This document shows, piece after piece, positions 23,203 through 31,419 of a DNA stretch of 43,923 nucleotides. Origin of the DNA: an uncultured Methylibium sp. (GTDB lineage: Bacteria > Pseudomonadota > Gammaproteobacteria > Burkholderiales > Burkholderiaceae_C); contig NZ_CADEFR010000027.1 of NCBI RefSeq assembly GCF_902826655.1, forward strand, positions 1-43,923. The letters run 5' to 3'. Under the pieces are notes generated by a model. That model had not been told where the DNA came from. It worked only from the letters and a program-made list of their open reading frames with translations, and searched no databases. The first letter of the stretch is position 1. The number at the start of each line of letters is the position of its first letter. The position numbers were made by a program, and so were the translations under genes.

Positions 23203-23279
23203 CCCCCGTTGCGGCTTCGCCGCTCCCCCTCCAGGGGGCGCCGCTGGCGGACCGGCGGAGCCGGATCCGCGGCGGCTGC
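23203..23279. repeat. Dispersed 77-bp repeat, copy B (intergenic)
   Basis: Gap-free match to 19320-19396, about four differences in 77 bp. It lies between the end of the envelope operon and the convergent small gene, where it may also work as a transcription barrier, since it folds into GC-rich hairpins. The two copies lie 3.9 kb apart in the same orientation. Confidence 0.9.
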
Positions 23280-23303
23280 CGGGTTCGATCGAGCGATGCC
23301 GAT

Positions 23304-23582
23304 TCAGCGCGCGTTCTGGCGCGGCGGCGTCCTGGGCTTGGCGGCCGTGCGCGGCGCCGGCTCGGGCGGGCGCGCGCCGGCCGACACCAGGCCCGGCGTC
23401 GCGATGCACTGCAGGCTCTTCGGCGTCAGCGAGTAGGTCGAACCGCCACCGCGCGACTGGTTGGCCGCGGCCTCGATGATGGCCACCTTGGCGTTCTCGC
23501 AGGCGAGGCCGGAGCTGAAGCTGGCGACGAAATACGGCGCGAGGCCGTTGGCGGTCAGGACGAAGGCGAGCAGCGAAACCAT
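23304..23582 (-). CDS. Small exported protein of unknown function
   Basis: 92 residues from ATG 23582, with GGAG about 9 nt upstream. Hydrophobic N-terminus MVSLLAFVLTANGLAPYFVASF, then CENAKVAIIEAAANQ, STYSLTPKSLQCIAT and a Pro/Ala/Lys-rich tail. Two Cys residues in the mature part could form a disulfide. The style is of a small periplasmic protein; no family recognised. Divergent from the EF-G paralogue, convergent with the envelope operon. Confidence 0.65.
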   Translation of the reverse strand: MVSLLAFVLTANGLAPYFVASFSSGLACENAKVAIIEAAANQSRGGGSTYSLTPKSLQCIATPGLVSAGARPPEPAPRTAAKPRTPPRQNAR

Positions 23583-23758
23583 GGTGGAACTCCGGGGGGG
23601 CAGGGACGCGCCGAGGGCCTGACGATTACAGCGGAAACCCCGCGCCGCCCCTGTGCCGACGCGTAACAGCGGCCGGCCCGCCCCCGGGCGGCCGCGGGTG
23701 GACAGACCGCGGTGGTCGGCGCGATCATGGGGCCACCCCCCGGCGCCCAGGAGACGCG

Positions 23759-25825
23759 ATGCCCGCATCCAGCCCTGCCGTCCATCCGGACGTTGCCCGC
23801 ATCCACAGCGTCGCCCTGGTCGGGCAGACGGCGGCCGGCAAGACCAGCCTCGCCGAGGCGCTGCTGCACAAGGCCGGCGTGATCGGCGCGCCCGGCAGCC
23901 TGGAGCGCGGCAGCACCGTCTGCGACTTCGACCCGATGGAGCGCCGGGTCCAGCATTCGCTCAACTCCGCCGTGGTGCACTTCGACCACCGCGAGGCCAG
24001 CGTCCACCTGATCGACACGCCGGGCTACGGCGACTTCGTCGGCCAGGCGATGACGGCGCTGGAGGCGGTCGACACGGCGGCGGTCGTGATCAACGCGCAG
24101 ACCGGCGTCGAGCCGATGGCCCGCCACATGATGGCCTGGGCCGCCGAGCGCGGTCTGTGCCGCATGATCGTCGTCAACAAGATCGACGCGGCCACCGACC
24201 TGGGCGGCCTGGTCGAGCGCCTCCAGGCGGCCTTCGGCAAGGAGTGCCTGCCGCTCAACCTGCCGGCGGCGGGCGGGACGAAGGTGCTGGACTGCTTCTA
24301 TGACGCCGGCGACAAGGCACCGAAGGCCGACTTCTCGTCGGTGGCCGCGGCCCACCGCGCGCTGGTCGAGCAGGTGGTCGAGGTCGACGCCGGCTTCGTC
24401 GAGCGCTATCTCAACGAGGGCGACGTCGACCCGCGCGAGCTGCACGCGCCGCTGGAGCAGGCGCTGCGCGAAGGCCACCTGATCCCGATCTGCTTCGTCT
24501 CGGCGCGCAACGGCGCCGGCGTGGGTGAGCTGCTCGACGCCTTCGAGCAGCTGCTGCCCAACCCGACCGAAGGGAACCCGCCGCAGTTCTATCGAGGAGA
24601 AGGCGCCGACGCCAAGGAACTGCATGCCGACCCCGACCCGGCCAAGCACGTCATCGCGCACGTCTTCAAGGTCACGGTGGACCCCTACGTCGGCAAGCTC
24701 GGCATCTTCCGCATCCACCAGGGCACGGTCACCAAGGACAGCCAGCTCTACATCGGCGACGGCCGCAAACCCTTCAAGGTGGGCCACCTCTTCATGCTGC
24801 AGGGCAAGACCCACGTCGAGGTGCCGCGCGGTCGGCCCGGCGACATCTGCGCGGTGCCCAAGGTCGACGACATGCACTTCGACGCGGTGCTGCACGACGC
24901 CGCCGAGGACGACCACCTGCACCTGAAGCCGCTGCCCTTTCCGGTGCCGGTGCACGGCCTGGCGATCCAGCCGCGGCGCCGCGGCGACGAGCAGCGCATG
25001 TGGGAGATCCTGCAGAAGCTGGTCGACGAGGACCCCTGCCTGAAGGTCGAGCATGTGGCCGTGACCAACGAGACCGTGGTCTACGGCCTGGGCGAGCTGC
25101 ACCTGCGCACGCTGCTCGAGCGCATGACCGAGGTCTACAAGTGCGAGGTCGACACGCGCCCGCCGCGCATCGCCTACCGCGAGACCATCACCGCGCCGGC
25201 CGAGGGCCACCACCGCCACAAGAAGCAGAGCGGCGGCGCCGGCCAGTTCGGCGAGGTGTTCCTGAAGGTCGAGCCGCTGCCGCGCGGCGCGGGCTTCGAG
25301 TTCGTCGACCAGGTCAAGGGCGGCGTGATCCCCAACCAGTTCATCCCCGCGGTCGAGAAGGGCGTGAGGCAGGCGCTGGATGGCGGCGTGATCGCGGGCT
25401 TTCCGGTGAAGGACGTGCGCGTGATCGTCTACGACGGCAAGGCGCACTCGGTCGACTCCAAGGAGATCGCCTTCGCGACCGCCGGCCGCAAGGCCTTCGT
25501 CGAGGCGGTGAAGAAGGCCGCACCGATCGTGCTGGAGCCCATCGTCAAGGTCGAGATCAGCGCGCCCGAGACCAGCCTGGGCGACATCACCGGCGACCTG
25601 TCGTCGCGCCGCGGCCAGGTCAACGGCACCGACTCGCTGCAGGCCGGGCACATCACCGTCGCGGGCCAGGTGCCGCTGTCCGAGCTGAACGGCTACCAGG
25701 CGCGCCTCAACGGCCTGACCGGCGGGCAAGGCCGCTACACGCTGGCGCTGAGCCACTACGAGGCCGTGCCGCCAGCGGTGCAGGTGCAGCTGGTGGGGCA
25801 GCACAAGGTGCGGGACGAGGACTGA
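23759..25825 (+). CDS. Elongation factor G paralogue (EF-G2 type)
   Basis: 688-residue GTPase with EF-G domain order and an AGGAG ribosome site. G1 GQTAAGKTS, G3 DTPGYGDF, G4 NKID and G5 SAR are intact. Switch I differs from canonical EF-G: the EERGIT-like segment reads MERRVQHSL, with Ser where translocase EF-Gs have Thr. The domain IV start HHRHKKQSGGAGQFGEV and the later EISAPETSLGDITGDLSSRRG are EF-G-like. Such paralogues occur beside a housekeeping fusA, and their task (translocation backup, recycling or stress) is not settled. It stands alone, not in an rpsL-rpsG-fusA-tuf operon, which supports paralogue status. Confidence 0.9.
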   Translation: MPASSPAVHPDVARIHSVALVGQTAAGKTSLAEALLHKAGVIGAPGSLERGSTVCDFDPMERRVQHSLNSAVVHFDHREASVHLIDTPGYGDFVGQAMTALEAVDTAAVVINAQTGVEPMARHMMAWAAERGLCRMIVVNKIDAATDLGGLVERLQAAFGKECLPLNLPAAGGTKVLDCFYDAGDKAPKADFSSVAAAHRALVEQVVEVDAGFVERYLNEGDVDPRELHAPLEQALREGHLIPICFVSARNGAGVGELLDAFEQLLPNPTEGNPPQFYRGEGADAKELHADPDPAKHVIAHVFKVTVDPYVGKLGIFRIHQGTVTKDSQLYIGDGRKPFKVGHLFMLQGKTHVEVPRGRPGDICAVPKVDDMHFDAVLHDAAEDDHLHLKPLPFPVPVHGLAIQPRRRGDEQRMWEILQKLVDEDPCLKVEHVAVTNETVVYGLGELHLRTLLERMTEVYKCEVDTRPPRIAYRETITAPAEGHHRHKKQSGGAGQFGEVFLKVEPLPRGAGFEFVDQVKGGVIPNQFIPAVEKGVRQALDGGVIAGFPVKDVRVIVYDGKAHSVDSKEIAFATAGRKAFVEAVKKAAPIVLEPIVKVEISAPETSLGDITGDLSSRRGQVNGTDSLQAGHITVAGQVPLSELNGYQARLNGLTGGQGRYTLALSHYEAVPPAVQVQLVGQHKVRDED

Positions 25826-25842
25826 GCTCGTCGCGCGCAGCC

Positions 25843-26280
25843 TCAGGCGGTGCGCCCCTCGCTCGCCTTCAGATCGCAACCCGCGATGCGCCAGCTGCCG
25901 TCGGCCTGGCGTTCCATGCGGTAGGCAGCCAGCCAGCTGCGGCCGCGGGCGTCGGTGAAGAGCACGCCCTGGGTCAGCTCGCCAGCGATGCGCACGGCCT
26001 TCAGGAAACGCACCGCCGACGGCCGGTGCACCACCGGGTAGTGCTGTTTCACCATCGCGACGAAGCGCTCGGCCTGGCCGAACTGCTGGCGCAGCGCCGG
26101 CGAGGCCTGGGCGAAGGCGCGCTCGGCATCGTCGGCGCCGAAGGCGTCGAGCTGGGCCTGGATGGTGGCGCGCACCTGTTGCGCCTCGGCCTCGCTCACC
26201 GCCGCCGGTGCGGCCGCCGCGGCCGCGACCCCGGCCAGCAGGCCGGTGAGCACGGCGCGGCGGGTCAGCAGCGGGCGCAT
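25843..26280 (-). CDS. DUF4864 exported protein
   Basis: 145 residues. Twin-Arg-like start (MRPLLTRRAVLTGLLAGVAAAAAAPAAV) suggests Sec or Tat export. The mature part QQVRATIQAQLDAFGADDAERAFAQASPALRQQFG and WLAAYRMERQADGSWRIAGCDL matches the DUF4864 pattern, an NTF2-like small fold with no known reaction. It lies 11 bp downstream of another small minus-strand gene, probably cotranscribed. Convergent with the EF-G paralogue. Confidence 0.85.
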   Translation of the reverse strand: MRPLLTRRAVLTGLLAGVAAAAAAPAAVSEAEAQQVRATIQAQLDAFGADDAERAFAQASPALRQQFGQAERFVAMVKQHYPVVHRPSAVRFLKAVRIAGELTQGVLFTDARGRSWLAAYRMERQADGSWRIAGCDLKASEGRTA

Positions 26281-26291
26281 GGCCGTGAGCT

Positions 26292-26666
26292 TCAGGACGC
26301 CAGCGGCGCCGGTGCCGACGTGGCCCAGCTCGGCCGGCCGAGCCAGACGAAGGGCTCGGTCTCGCGGTGGTCGAAGCCGCGCTGGATGGCCGCGAGCCGC
26401 GCGCGCTGCGCCAGGCTTTCGACATGGGCGCCGCTCAGTTGCAGCGGCGGCGTCTCGCCGTCGCGCTCGAAGCGGCGCAGCGCCGCGAGGCCGGCCACGA
26501 AGACGGGGTAGCCGGCCAGCACCGGCAGCAGCTGGCCCAGCGCGGCCAGCTCGTCCGCACTGCAGCGCGCGGCGACCAGGGCCGAGAAGGTGTCGAAGTC
26601 GGCGCTGCGGCGCGACGCGGCGGTGGCAACGAGGCGGGCAAGCAGGCAGGCGCGGTCGGGGCTCAT
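26292..26666 (-). CDS. Hypothetical protein upstream of DUF4864 gene
   Basis: 124 residues, mostly helical (RACLLARLVATAASRRSADFDTFSALVAARC), no signal peptide or membrane span, ending in Ala/Pro. No motif or family recognised. Evidence for coding is the clean frame, its position 11 bp ahead of the DUF4864 gene on the same strand, and a sensible composition. Confidence 0.55.
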   Translation of the reverse strand: MSPDRACLLARLVATAASRRSADFDTFSALVAARCSADELAALGQLLPVLAGYPVFVAGLAALRRFERDGETPPLQLSGAHVESLAQRARLAAIQRGFDHRETEPFVWLGRPSWATSAPAPLAS

Positions 26667-26765
26667 GGCGGCGTCGGGGTCGGTGTCGCGATGCCAATCT
26701 CTACGCAGACGCCGGCCCGCGGGATGCAGGCCGTGGGCCGCGCGCTGCCAACTACTGCGCAGGCC

Positions 26766-27371
26766 CTAGAAGAACCCGGCCTTGCTGGCCCCGCCCATCG
26801 CGGCCTTGACCAGCTCGCCGACCTGGGCGCCGACGTCGTCGGCCGCGGGCGTGCTGGTGTTCGCGGTCCACATCAGCTTGCTGCTGGCCACGTCGGTCAG
26901 CAACGTGTTGGCGCCGTAGGCGGTGCTCACTTTCGGGCCGCCGATCGGCAGCGAGATGCCGAGCCCGCCGCCGACCCGGCCGCCACCGCCGCCCACGCCG
27001 ATGCCGATCGACGGGCCGCCGCCGACCACGCGCGCCGACGGTGCCACGCTGGTCAGCAGCACCGCGCGGGCGCCGGCCGCGCGGGCGGCCGGCAGGTAGG
27101 CGTCGGCGGTGCCGGCACGGCCCGGGACCGGCGTGGCCTGCGCCTGCGCCAGCAGCGGCGTCGCGCCGAAGGCCACGACCTCGCCGGCCAGGCGCTCCTG
27201 GCAGGTCCTGATCAGCACCGCGTCGGGCGCCTCGCAGACGACGAAGAGCTTGCTGCCACGCAAGGACTGGCCCGCGAACTGCGGATCGCTCCATTGCGAG
27301 TCGAGCTGGGTCGAGGCGCAGCCGGCACACAGCAGGGCCAGCACGCCGGCACGCAGAGGGTTCGCGTTCAT
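26766..27371 (-). CDS. Exported lipoprotein of unknown function
   Basis: 201 residues; GGAG sits 8 nt before ATG 27371. Lipoprotein signal LALLCAGC (Cys18). The mature part ASTQLDSQWSDPQFAGQSLRGSKLFVV resembles DUF4136-like lipoproteins that begin with STxLxSxWxDP. A Gly-rich loop (GIGVGGGGGRVGGGLGIS) follows, then a C-terminal segment with MWTANTSTPAADDVGAQVGELV. Divergent from pqiA with a shared palindrome between them, so the two may be coregulated envelope-stress genes. Confidence 0.75.
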   Translation of the reverse strand: MNANPLRAGVLALLCAGCASTQLDSQWSDPQFAGQSLRGSKLFVVCEAPDAVLIRTCQERLAGEVVAFGATPLLAQAQATPVPGRAGTADAYLPAARAAGARAVLLTSVAPSARVVGGGPSIGIGVGGGGGRVGGGLGISLPIGGPKVSTAYGANTLLTDVASSKLMWTANTSTPAADDVGAQVGELVKAAMGGASKAGFF

Positions 27372-27410
27372 CGGGACTCCGGGCTGAGGGCGATGCGGCC
27401 AGCTTACTCC

Positions 27411-27437
27411 CCGGCCGAACCGGGTTCGATCGGCCGG
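27411..27437. promoter_or_regulatory. Palindromic operator candidate between lipoprotein gene and pqiA
   Basis: Outer arms CCGGCCGA and TCGGCCGG enclose a second perfect palindrome CGAACC-G-GGTTCG (27416-27428). It sits in the 86-bp divergent promoter region, just upstream of the pqiA -10 element, where a repressor would block transcription. Confidence 0.5.
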
Positions 27438-27443
27438 GTTTGT

Positions 27444-27449
27444 TAGGCT
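27444..27449 (+). promoter_or_regulatory. -10-like element directly before pqiA
   Basis: TAGGCT ends 8 nt before ATG 27458, so the pqiA mRNA is probably leaderless or nearly so. No Shine-Dalgarno sequence lies between. The same hexamer appears at the universal stress promoter. Confidence 0.5.
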
Positions 27450-27457
27450 CCGCCCCC

Positions 27458-28063
27458 ATGTGGGCCTGTCACGACTGCGATGCCCTGCAACGCGAAGTGA
27501 GCCTGCCGTCCGGCGGCAGCGCGCGCTGCTGGCGCTGCGGCGCGCTGCTGTGCCGCGCCTGCGACGACGACGACACGGCGGCGGTCGAGCGCACGCTGGC
27601 CCTGACGCTGGCCGCGGCCGTGCTGTTCGTCGTGGCACTGGGCTTTCCGCTGGTCGGCCTGGACATGCAGGGCAGCCGCCACAGCACCACGCTGGGCGGC
27701 GCGGTCGCGACGCTGTGGCAGCAGGATTCGAAGCTGGTGGCGACGCTGGTGGCGACGACCACGATGCTGCTGCCGAGCCTGGAACTCGGCGCGATGCTGT
27801 GGCTGCTGCTGCCGCTGTCGCTGGGGCAGCGGCCGGCGGCCGGGCGCGAGGTGCTGCGCGGGCTGCTGGCGATCCGGCCCTGGGGCATGGTCGAGGTCTT
27901 CGTGCTGGGCGTGCTGGTCGCGCTGGTCAAGCTGGCCAGCATCGCCAGCGTGCTGCCGGGCGTGGCGCTGTGGTGCTTCGGCGGGCTGATCTTCCTGTTC
28001 GCCGCGGCGGCGGCGAGCTTCGACGCGCACCAGACCTGGCACCGGCTGGAGGTCGCGACATGA
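27458..28063 (+). CDS. pqiA: Paraquat-inducible protein A, first PqiA domain
   Basis: 201 residues. N-terminal zinc-ribbon-like cysteines C4, C7, C24, C27 (plus C32 and C35), then four hydrophobic segments (LALTLAAAVLFVVALGFPLVGLDM first). E. coli PqiA is a single protein with two such halves; here the halves are separate consecutive genes. PqiA is the inner-membrane partner of the MCE protein PqiB in lipid traffic between inner and outer membrane. A TTG at 27440 would extend the frame, but ATG 27458 fits the family start MWACHDCD. Confidence 0.92.
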   Translation: MWACHDCDALQREVSLPSGGSARCWRCGALLCRACDDDDTAAVERTLALTLAAAVLFVVALGFPLVGLDMQGSRHSTTLGGAVATLWQQDSKLVATLVATTTMLLPSLELGAMLWLLLPLSLGQRPAAGREVLRGLLAIRPWGMVEVFVLGVLVALVKLASIASVLPGVALWCFGGLIFLFAAAAASFDAHQTWHRLEVAT

Positions 28064-28716
28064 ACCTGACGCAGGCCACGGCGGCACCGACGGCGCGCGG
28101 GGCGGGACTGCTGAGCTGCCATGTCTGCGGCCGCCTCAGCCGGCCGGCCGCGGCGCCGATGGCCTCGCAGTGCCCGCGCTGCGGCAGCGGCCTGCACCGT
28201 CGCCGCCCGGCGAGCCTGCTGCGCACCTGGGCCTTCCTGTTCGCCGCCGCGGTCCTCTACGTGCCGGCCAACGTGCTGCCGGTGATGCGCTCGAGCTCGC
28301 TGTTCGGCGCGCAGGACGACACCATCTGGTCCGGCATCGTCTACCTGTGGCTGGAAGGCTCGTGGTTCCTGGCGGTGCTGGTCTTCGTCGCCAGCATCGT
28401 GGTGCCGCTGGCCAAGCTGCTGGTGCTGGGCGGGCTGGCGGCGAGCGCGCAGCTCAAGTCGACCGCAGTGCCGCTGCTGCGCGCCCGCGCCTACCGCGTG
28501 ATCGAGTTCGTCGGCCGCTGGTCGATGCTGGACATCTACGTCGTGACGCTGCTGGTCGGGCTGGTGCAGCTGCAGTCGGTGGCCGCCATCGAGGCCGGGC
28601 CCGGCGCGCTGGCCTTCGGCGCGGTGGTGGTGCTGACGATGTTCGCGTCGCTGAGCTTCGATCCGCGGCTGATCTGGGATCCGCTGGATGCGCCGGCGGC
28701 CGGGAGGCGCGCTTGA
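28060..28716 (+). CDS. pqiA: Paraquat-inducible protein A, second PqiA domain
   Basis: 218 residues, overlapping the first pqiA gene by 4 bp. Cys pairs C20/C23 and C38/C41 form the ribbon; then four membrane segments with the family signature VPANVLPVM and GSWFLAVLVFVASIVVPLAKL. It also overlaps pqiB. The two genes together equal one E. coli PqiA, suggesting a heteromeric PqiA partner for PqiB. Confidence 0.93.
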   Translation: MNLTQATAAPTARGAGLLSCHVCGRLSRPAAAPMASQCPRCGSGLHRRRPASLLRTWAFLFAAAVLYVPANVLPVMRSSSLFGAQDDTIWSGIVYLWLEGSWFLAVLVFVASIVVPLAKLLVLGGLAASAQLKSTAVPLLRARAYRVIEFVGRWSMLDIYVVTLLVGLVQLQSVAAIEAGPGALAFGAVVVLTMFASLSFDPRLIWDPLDAPAAGRRA

Positions 28717-30386
28717 GCGAGTCCCCCGCGGGCGAAGAGCAGATCCCGGACGCCGTCGCCGTGCCGCGCCGGCGCCGCAGCAGCTGGCTGGTGTGGCTGA
28801 TCCCGCTGATCGCGGCGCTGGTCGGGCTGACGCTGGCGACGCGCGCGCTGCTGGACAACGGCCCGACGATCACGATCGACTTCAAGACCGCCGAGGACAT
28901 CGAGCCCGGCAAGACCCGCATCAAGTACAAGAACGTCGACATCGGCACCGTCAGGAAGGTCGCGCTGTCGGAAGACGGCCGCGGCGTCGTCGTCACCGCG
29001 GCGATGACGAAGGACGCGCAGCCGCTGCTGCGCGAGGACACGCGCTTCTGGGTGGTGCGCGCGCGCTTCGCCGGCGGGGGCATCACCGGCCTGTCGACGC
29101 TGCTCTCGGGCGCCTACATCGGCATCGACATCGGCCAGTCCGAGGACTCGAGGCGCGACTTCGTCGGCCTGGAGACGCCGCCGACCGTGACCACCGACGA
29201 GCCCGGCCGCGAGTTCGTGCTGCGCAGCCCCGACCTCGGGTCGATCGACGTCGGCTCGCCGGTGTACTTCCGCCGCATCCCGGTCGGCAAGGTGACCTCG
29301 ACGCAGCTCGACGACGACGGTCGCGGCGTCACGCTGCGCGTCTTCGTCGCCGCGCCGCACGAGCGCCACGTCACCGAGAACACGCGCTTCTGGCACGCCA
29401 GCGGCATCGACGTCGCGCTCGACGCGGCCGGCGGCCTGAAGCTGCACACGCAGTCGCTGATGTCCATCGTGCTGGGCGGCATCGCCTTCGGCGCGCCCGA
29501 GGGCGTCGACGCAGCCACCGAGGCGCGCGCCGGCGCCAACTTCCGGCTGTTCGAGAACCAGGGCCAGGCGATGCGCCGCAGCGATGCCGAGGTGACCACG
29601 ATGGTGGCCTACTTCAGCGAGTCGCTGCGCGGCCTGGCGCCCGGGGCCGAGGTCGACTTCCGCGGCGTCGTGGTCGGCGAGGTCACGTCCATCGACGTCC
29701 GCTACGACCGCGACCAGCGCGAGTTCCGCTTTCCGGTGCAGATGGTGCTGTACCGCGACCGGCTGGGCTCCAAGGTCAGCGCCGCGATCGCGCGCGCCCG
29801 CGTCGACCCCGAGGTGCTGCTGCGGCGCTCGATCGACCGCGGCCTGCGCGCCCAGCTGCGCACCGGCAACCTGCTGACCGGCGCGCGCTATGTCGCACTC
29901 GACTTCTTCCCCGGGGCCGGCAGGCGCGCCGCCGCGGCCGACCCCGACCCCACCGGCCACGTCGAGATCCCGACGGTGCCGGGCAGCCTCGAGGACCTGC
30001 AGGCGACGCTGACCAGCATCGTCAAGCGCATCGACAGCGTGCCCTTCGACCGCATCGCCGAGGAGCTGCGCGCGACGCTGAAGACGCTGGACAGCACGCT
30101 GCGCAGCGCCGAGCAGCTGACGCGCCGGCTCGACGGCGAGGTCGCCGGCATCGCGCCCGAGCTGAAGGCCGCGATCGCCGAGACGCACCAGACCATGCGC
30201 TCGGCCGGCCAGCTGCTGGCCAGCGACGCGCCGACGCAGCAGGACCTGCGCGAGGCGCTGCGCGAGCTGTCGCGCGCTGCGCAGTCGCTGCGCGAGCTGA
30301 CCGACTACGTGCAACGCCGGCCGGAGTCCGTCCTGCGCGGCAAGCCCATCGAGGCCGACGACGGCCAGAAGGCGGGGACCCGGTGA
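28713..30386 (+). CDS. pqiB: Intermembrane transport protein PqiB (three MCE domains)
   Basis: 557 residues from a TTG preceded by GGGAGG; the TTG overlaps the pqiA stop (TTGA). One N-terminal span (SWLVWLIPLIAALVGLTLAT), then three MCE domains starting near TITIDFKTAEDIEPGKTRIKY, GREFVLRSPDLGSIDVGSPVYFR and a third around VTTMVAYFSESLRGLAPGAEV. The C-terminal helix-rich part (from about 425) would build the hollow needle seen in E. coli PqiB. Forms a periplasm-spanning lipid tunnel. Overlaps pqiC. Confidence 0.95.
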   Translation: MSESPAGEEQIPDAVAVPRRRRSSWLVWLIPLIAALVGLTLATRALLDNGPTITIDFKTAEDIEPGKTRIKYKNVDIGTVRKVALSEDGRGVVVTAAMTKDAQPLLREDTRFWVVRARFAGGGITGLSTLLSGAYIGIDIGQSEDSRRDFVGLETPPTVTTDEPGREFVLRSPDLGSIDVGSPVYFRRIPVGKVTSTQLDDDGRGVTLRVFVAAPHERHVTENTRFWHASGIDVALDAAGGLKLHTQSLMSIVLGGIAFGAPEGVDAATEARAGANFRLFENQGQAMRRSDAEVTTMVAYFSESLRGLAPGAEVDFRGVVVGEVTSIDVRYDRDQREFRFPVQMVLYRDRLGSKVSAAIARARVDPEVLLRRSIDRGLRAQLRTGNLLTGARYVALDFFPGAGRRAAAADPDPTGHVEIPTVPGSLEDLQATLTSIVKRIDSVPFDRIAEELRATLKTLDSTLRSAEQLTRRLDGEVAGIAPELKAAIAETHQTMRSAGQLLASDAPTQQDLREALRELSRAAQSLRELTDYVQRRPESVLRGKPIEADDGQKAGTR

Positions 30387-30979
30387 ACCAGCGCTCTTTT
30401 CTCCAGGCCGCGTCGGCGCTGGTTCTCGTGACCCTCGGCGCCTGCGCGGTGGCGCCGCCGGAGCGCTTCTACCGCCTGGCGGTCGCGCGGGCCCAGACGG
30501 CGACCGCTGCCGCGCCCGGCGCGCCGGTGATCGCCGTCGGCGCGGTCGTGCTGCCCGACTGGGTCGACCGGCCGCAGATCGCGACGCTGGGTCCCGGCAG
30601 TCGCGTGCAGGTCTCGGAGATGCACCGCTGGGCCGAGCCGCTGCGGCCGGCCATCGGCCGCGTGGTGGCCGAGCAGCTGTCGGCCGCGCTCGGCGCGCCG
30701 CTGGTCTATGCCTGGCCGCAGACGGCGGTGGCCGAGCCGGCCTTCCGCGTCACGCTCAACGTGCAGCGCTTCGACGCCGAGCTGGGCGGCGCGGTGGACG
30801 ACGAGGTGTTGTGGACCGTGCGGCGCGTGGCCGACGGGGCCTTGCGCTCGGGGCGCAGCGCGGGGCGCGCACTCATGGCCGGGGCGAGCCACGACGCGCT
30901 GGCCGCGGCCCACGTCGAGGCGCTGGCCGCGGTGTCGCGCGAGATCGCGCTGGCGATCGGGGAGCTGGGTCCGCGCTGA
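30383..30979 (+). CDS. pqiC: PqiC outer-membrane lipoprotein
   Basis: 198 residues from a GTG overlapping the pqiB stop. Lipobox LGAC (Cys21). The ABC-type transport auxiliary lipoprotein fold (DUF330/PqiC) is shown by PPERFYRLAV, LPDWVDRPQIAT, MHRWAEPLRPAIGRVVAEQLSAAL and the C-terminal HVEALAAVSREIALAI. Docks the end of the PqiB needle at the outer membrane. Ends 6 bp from a convergent small gene, and no terminator hairpin is obvious between them. Confidence 0.93.
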   Translation: MNQRSFLQAASALVLVTLGACAVAPPERFYRLAVARAQTATAAAPGAPVIAVGAVVLPDWVDRPQIATLGPGSRVQVSEMHRWAEPLRPAIGRVVAEQLSAALGAPLVYAWPQTAVAEPAFRVTLNVQRFDAELGGAVDDEVLWTVRRVADGALRSGRSAGRALMAGASHDALAAAHVEALAAVSREIALAIGELGPR

Positions 30980-30985
30980 GCGCGA

Positions 30986-31294
30986 TCAGGAACCGAAGAA
31001 CAGGCGGAAGACCTCGGGCTCGAAGACTTCGCGCGACTCCAGGCCTTCCAGCGTCTCGCGGAAGGGTTCGGACGGCGCGGCCAGGTCGAGGTCGGCGGCC
31101 ATGGTCTCGATCCAGGCCGGCGAGGTGGCGGCTTCGACGCGATCCGCCAGCGGCCGTGAGCCGAGCACCACCAGGCGCTGCGTCAGCGAATCCGCGAACG
31201 AGGGCAGCTCCTCCCACTCGATGGCATCGGTGATCGGGGCCGCGTGGTGGGCCGGGACATGACGCGTCGCTTTGTGGCTGTGATGTTGAAGCAT
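30986..31294 (-). CDS. Hypothetical 102-residue protein
   Basis: Starts MLQHHSHKATRHVPAHHAA, with a His-rich N-terminus, then an acidic amphipathic region (ITDAIEWEELPSFADSL, PAWIETMAADLDLAAP) ending EVFRLFFGS. GAGG lies about 6 nt before the ATG at 31294. No signal peptide and no family recognised. A GCCGATAA element 29 bp upstream resembles a sigma-28 -10 region, notable because two FliA-like genes follow on the other strand. Confidence 0.6.
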   Translation of the reverse strand: MLQHHSHKATRHVPAHHAAPITDAIEWEELPSFADSLTQRLVVLGSRPLADRVEAATSPAWIETMAADLDLAAPSEPFRETLEGLESREVFEPEVFRLFFGS

Positions 31295-31322
31295 GGCAAC
31301 CTCGCTCAGGATGTTGCAAAGC

Positions 31323-31330
31323 TTATCGGC
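31323..31330 (-). promoter_or_regulatory. Sigma-28-like -10 element
   Basis: GCCGATAA on the minus strand equals the FliA -10 consensus exactly. The matching -35 position (TTCACCCG after 11 bp) is a poor match to TAAAGTTT, so this may be chance. Confidence 0.25.
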
Positions 31331-31419
31331 CGCGCTTGTCACGGGTGAATCCGAAAAGCAAGCCTCCGACCGGCCACTTCGCCGTGCCGGCCGCCGAAGC
31401 GTGACTTCCTTGGCCCGTG

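Noticed and set aside
28536-30314. Antisense frame opposite pqiB
   Set aside because: No motif; pqiB has clear MCE domains and overlaps its partners in the usual way.
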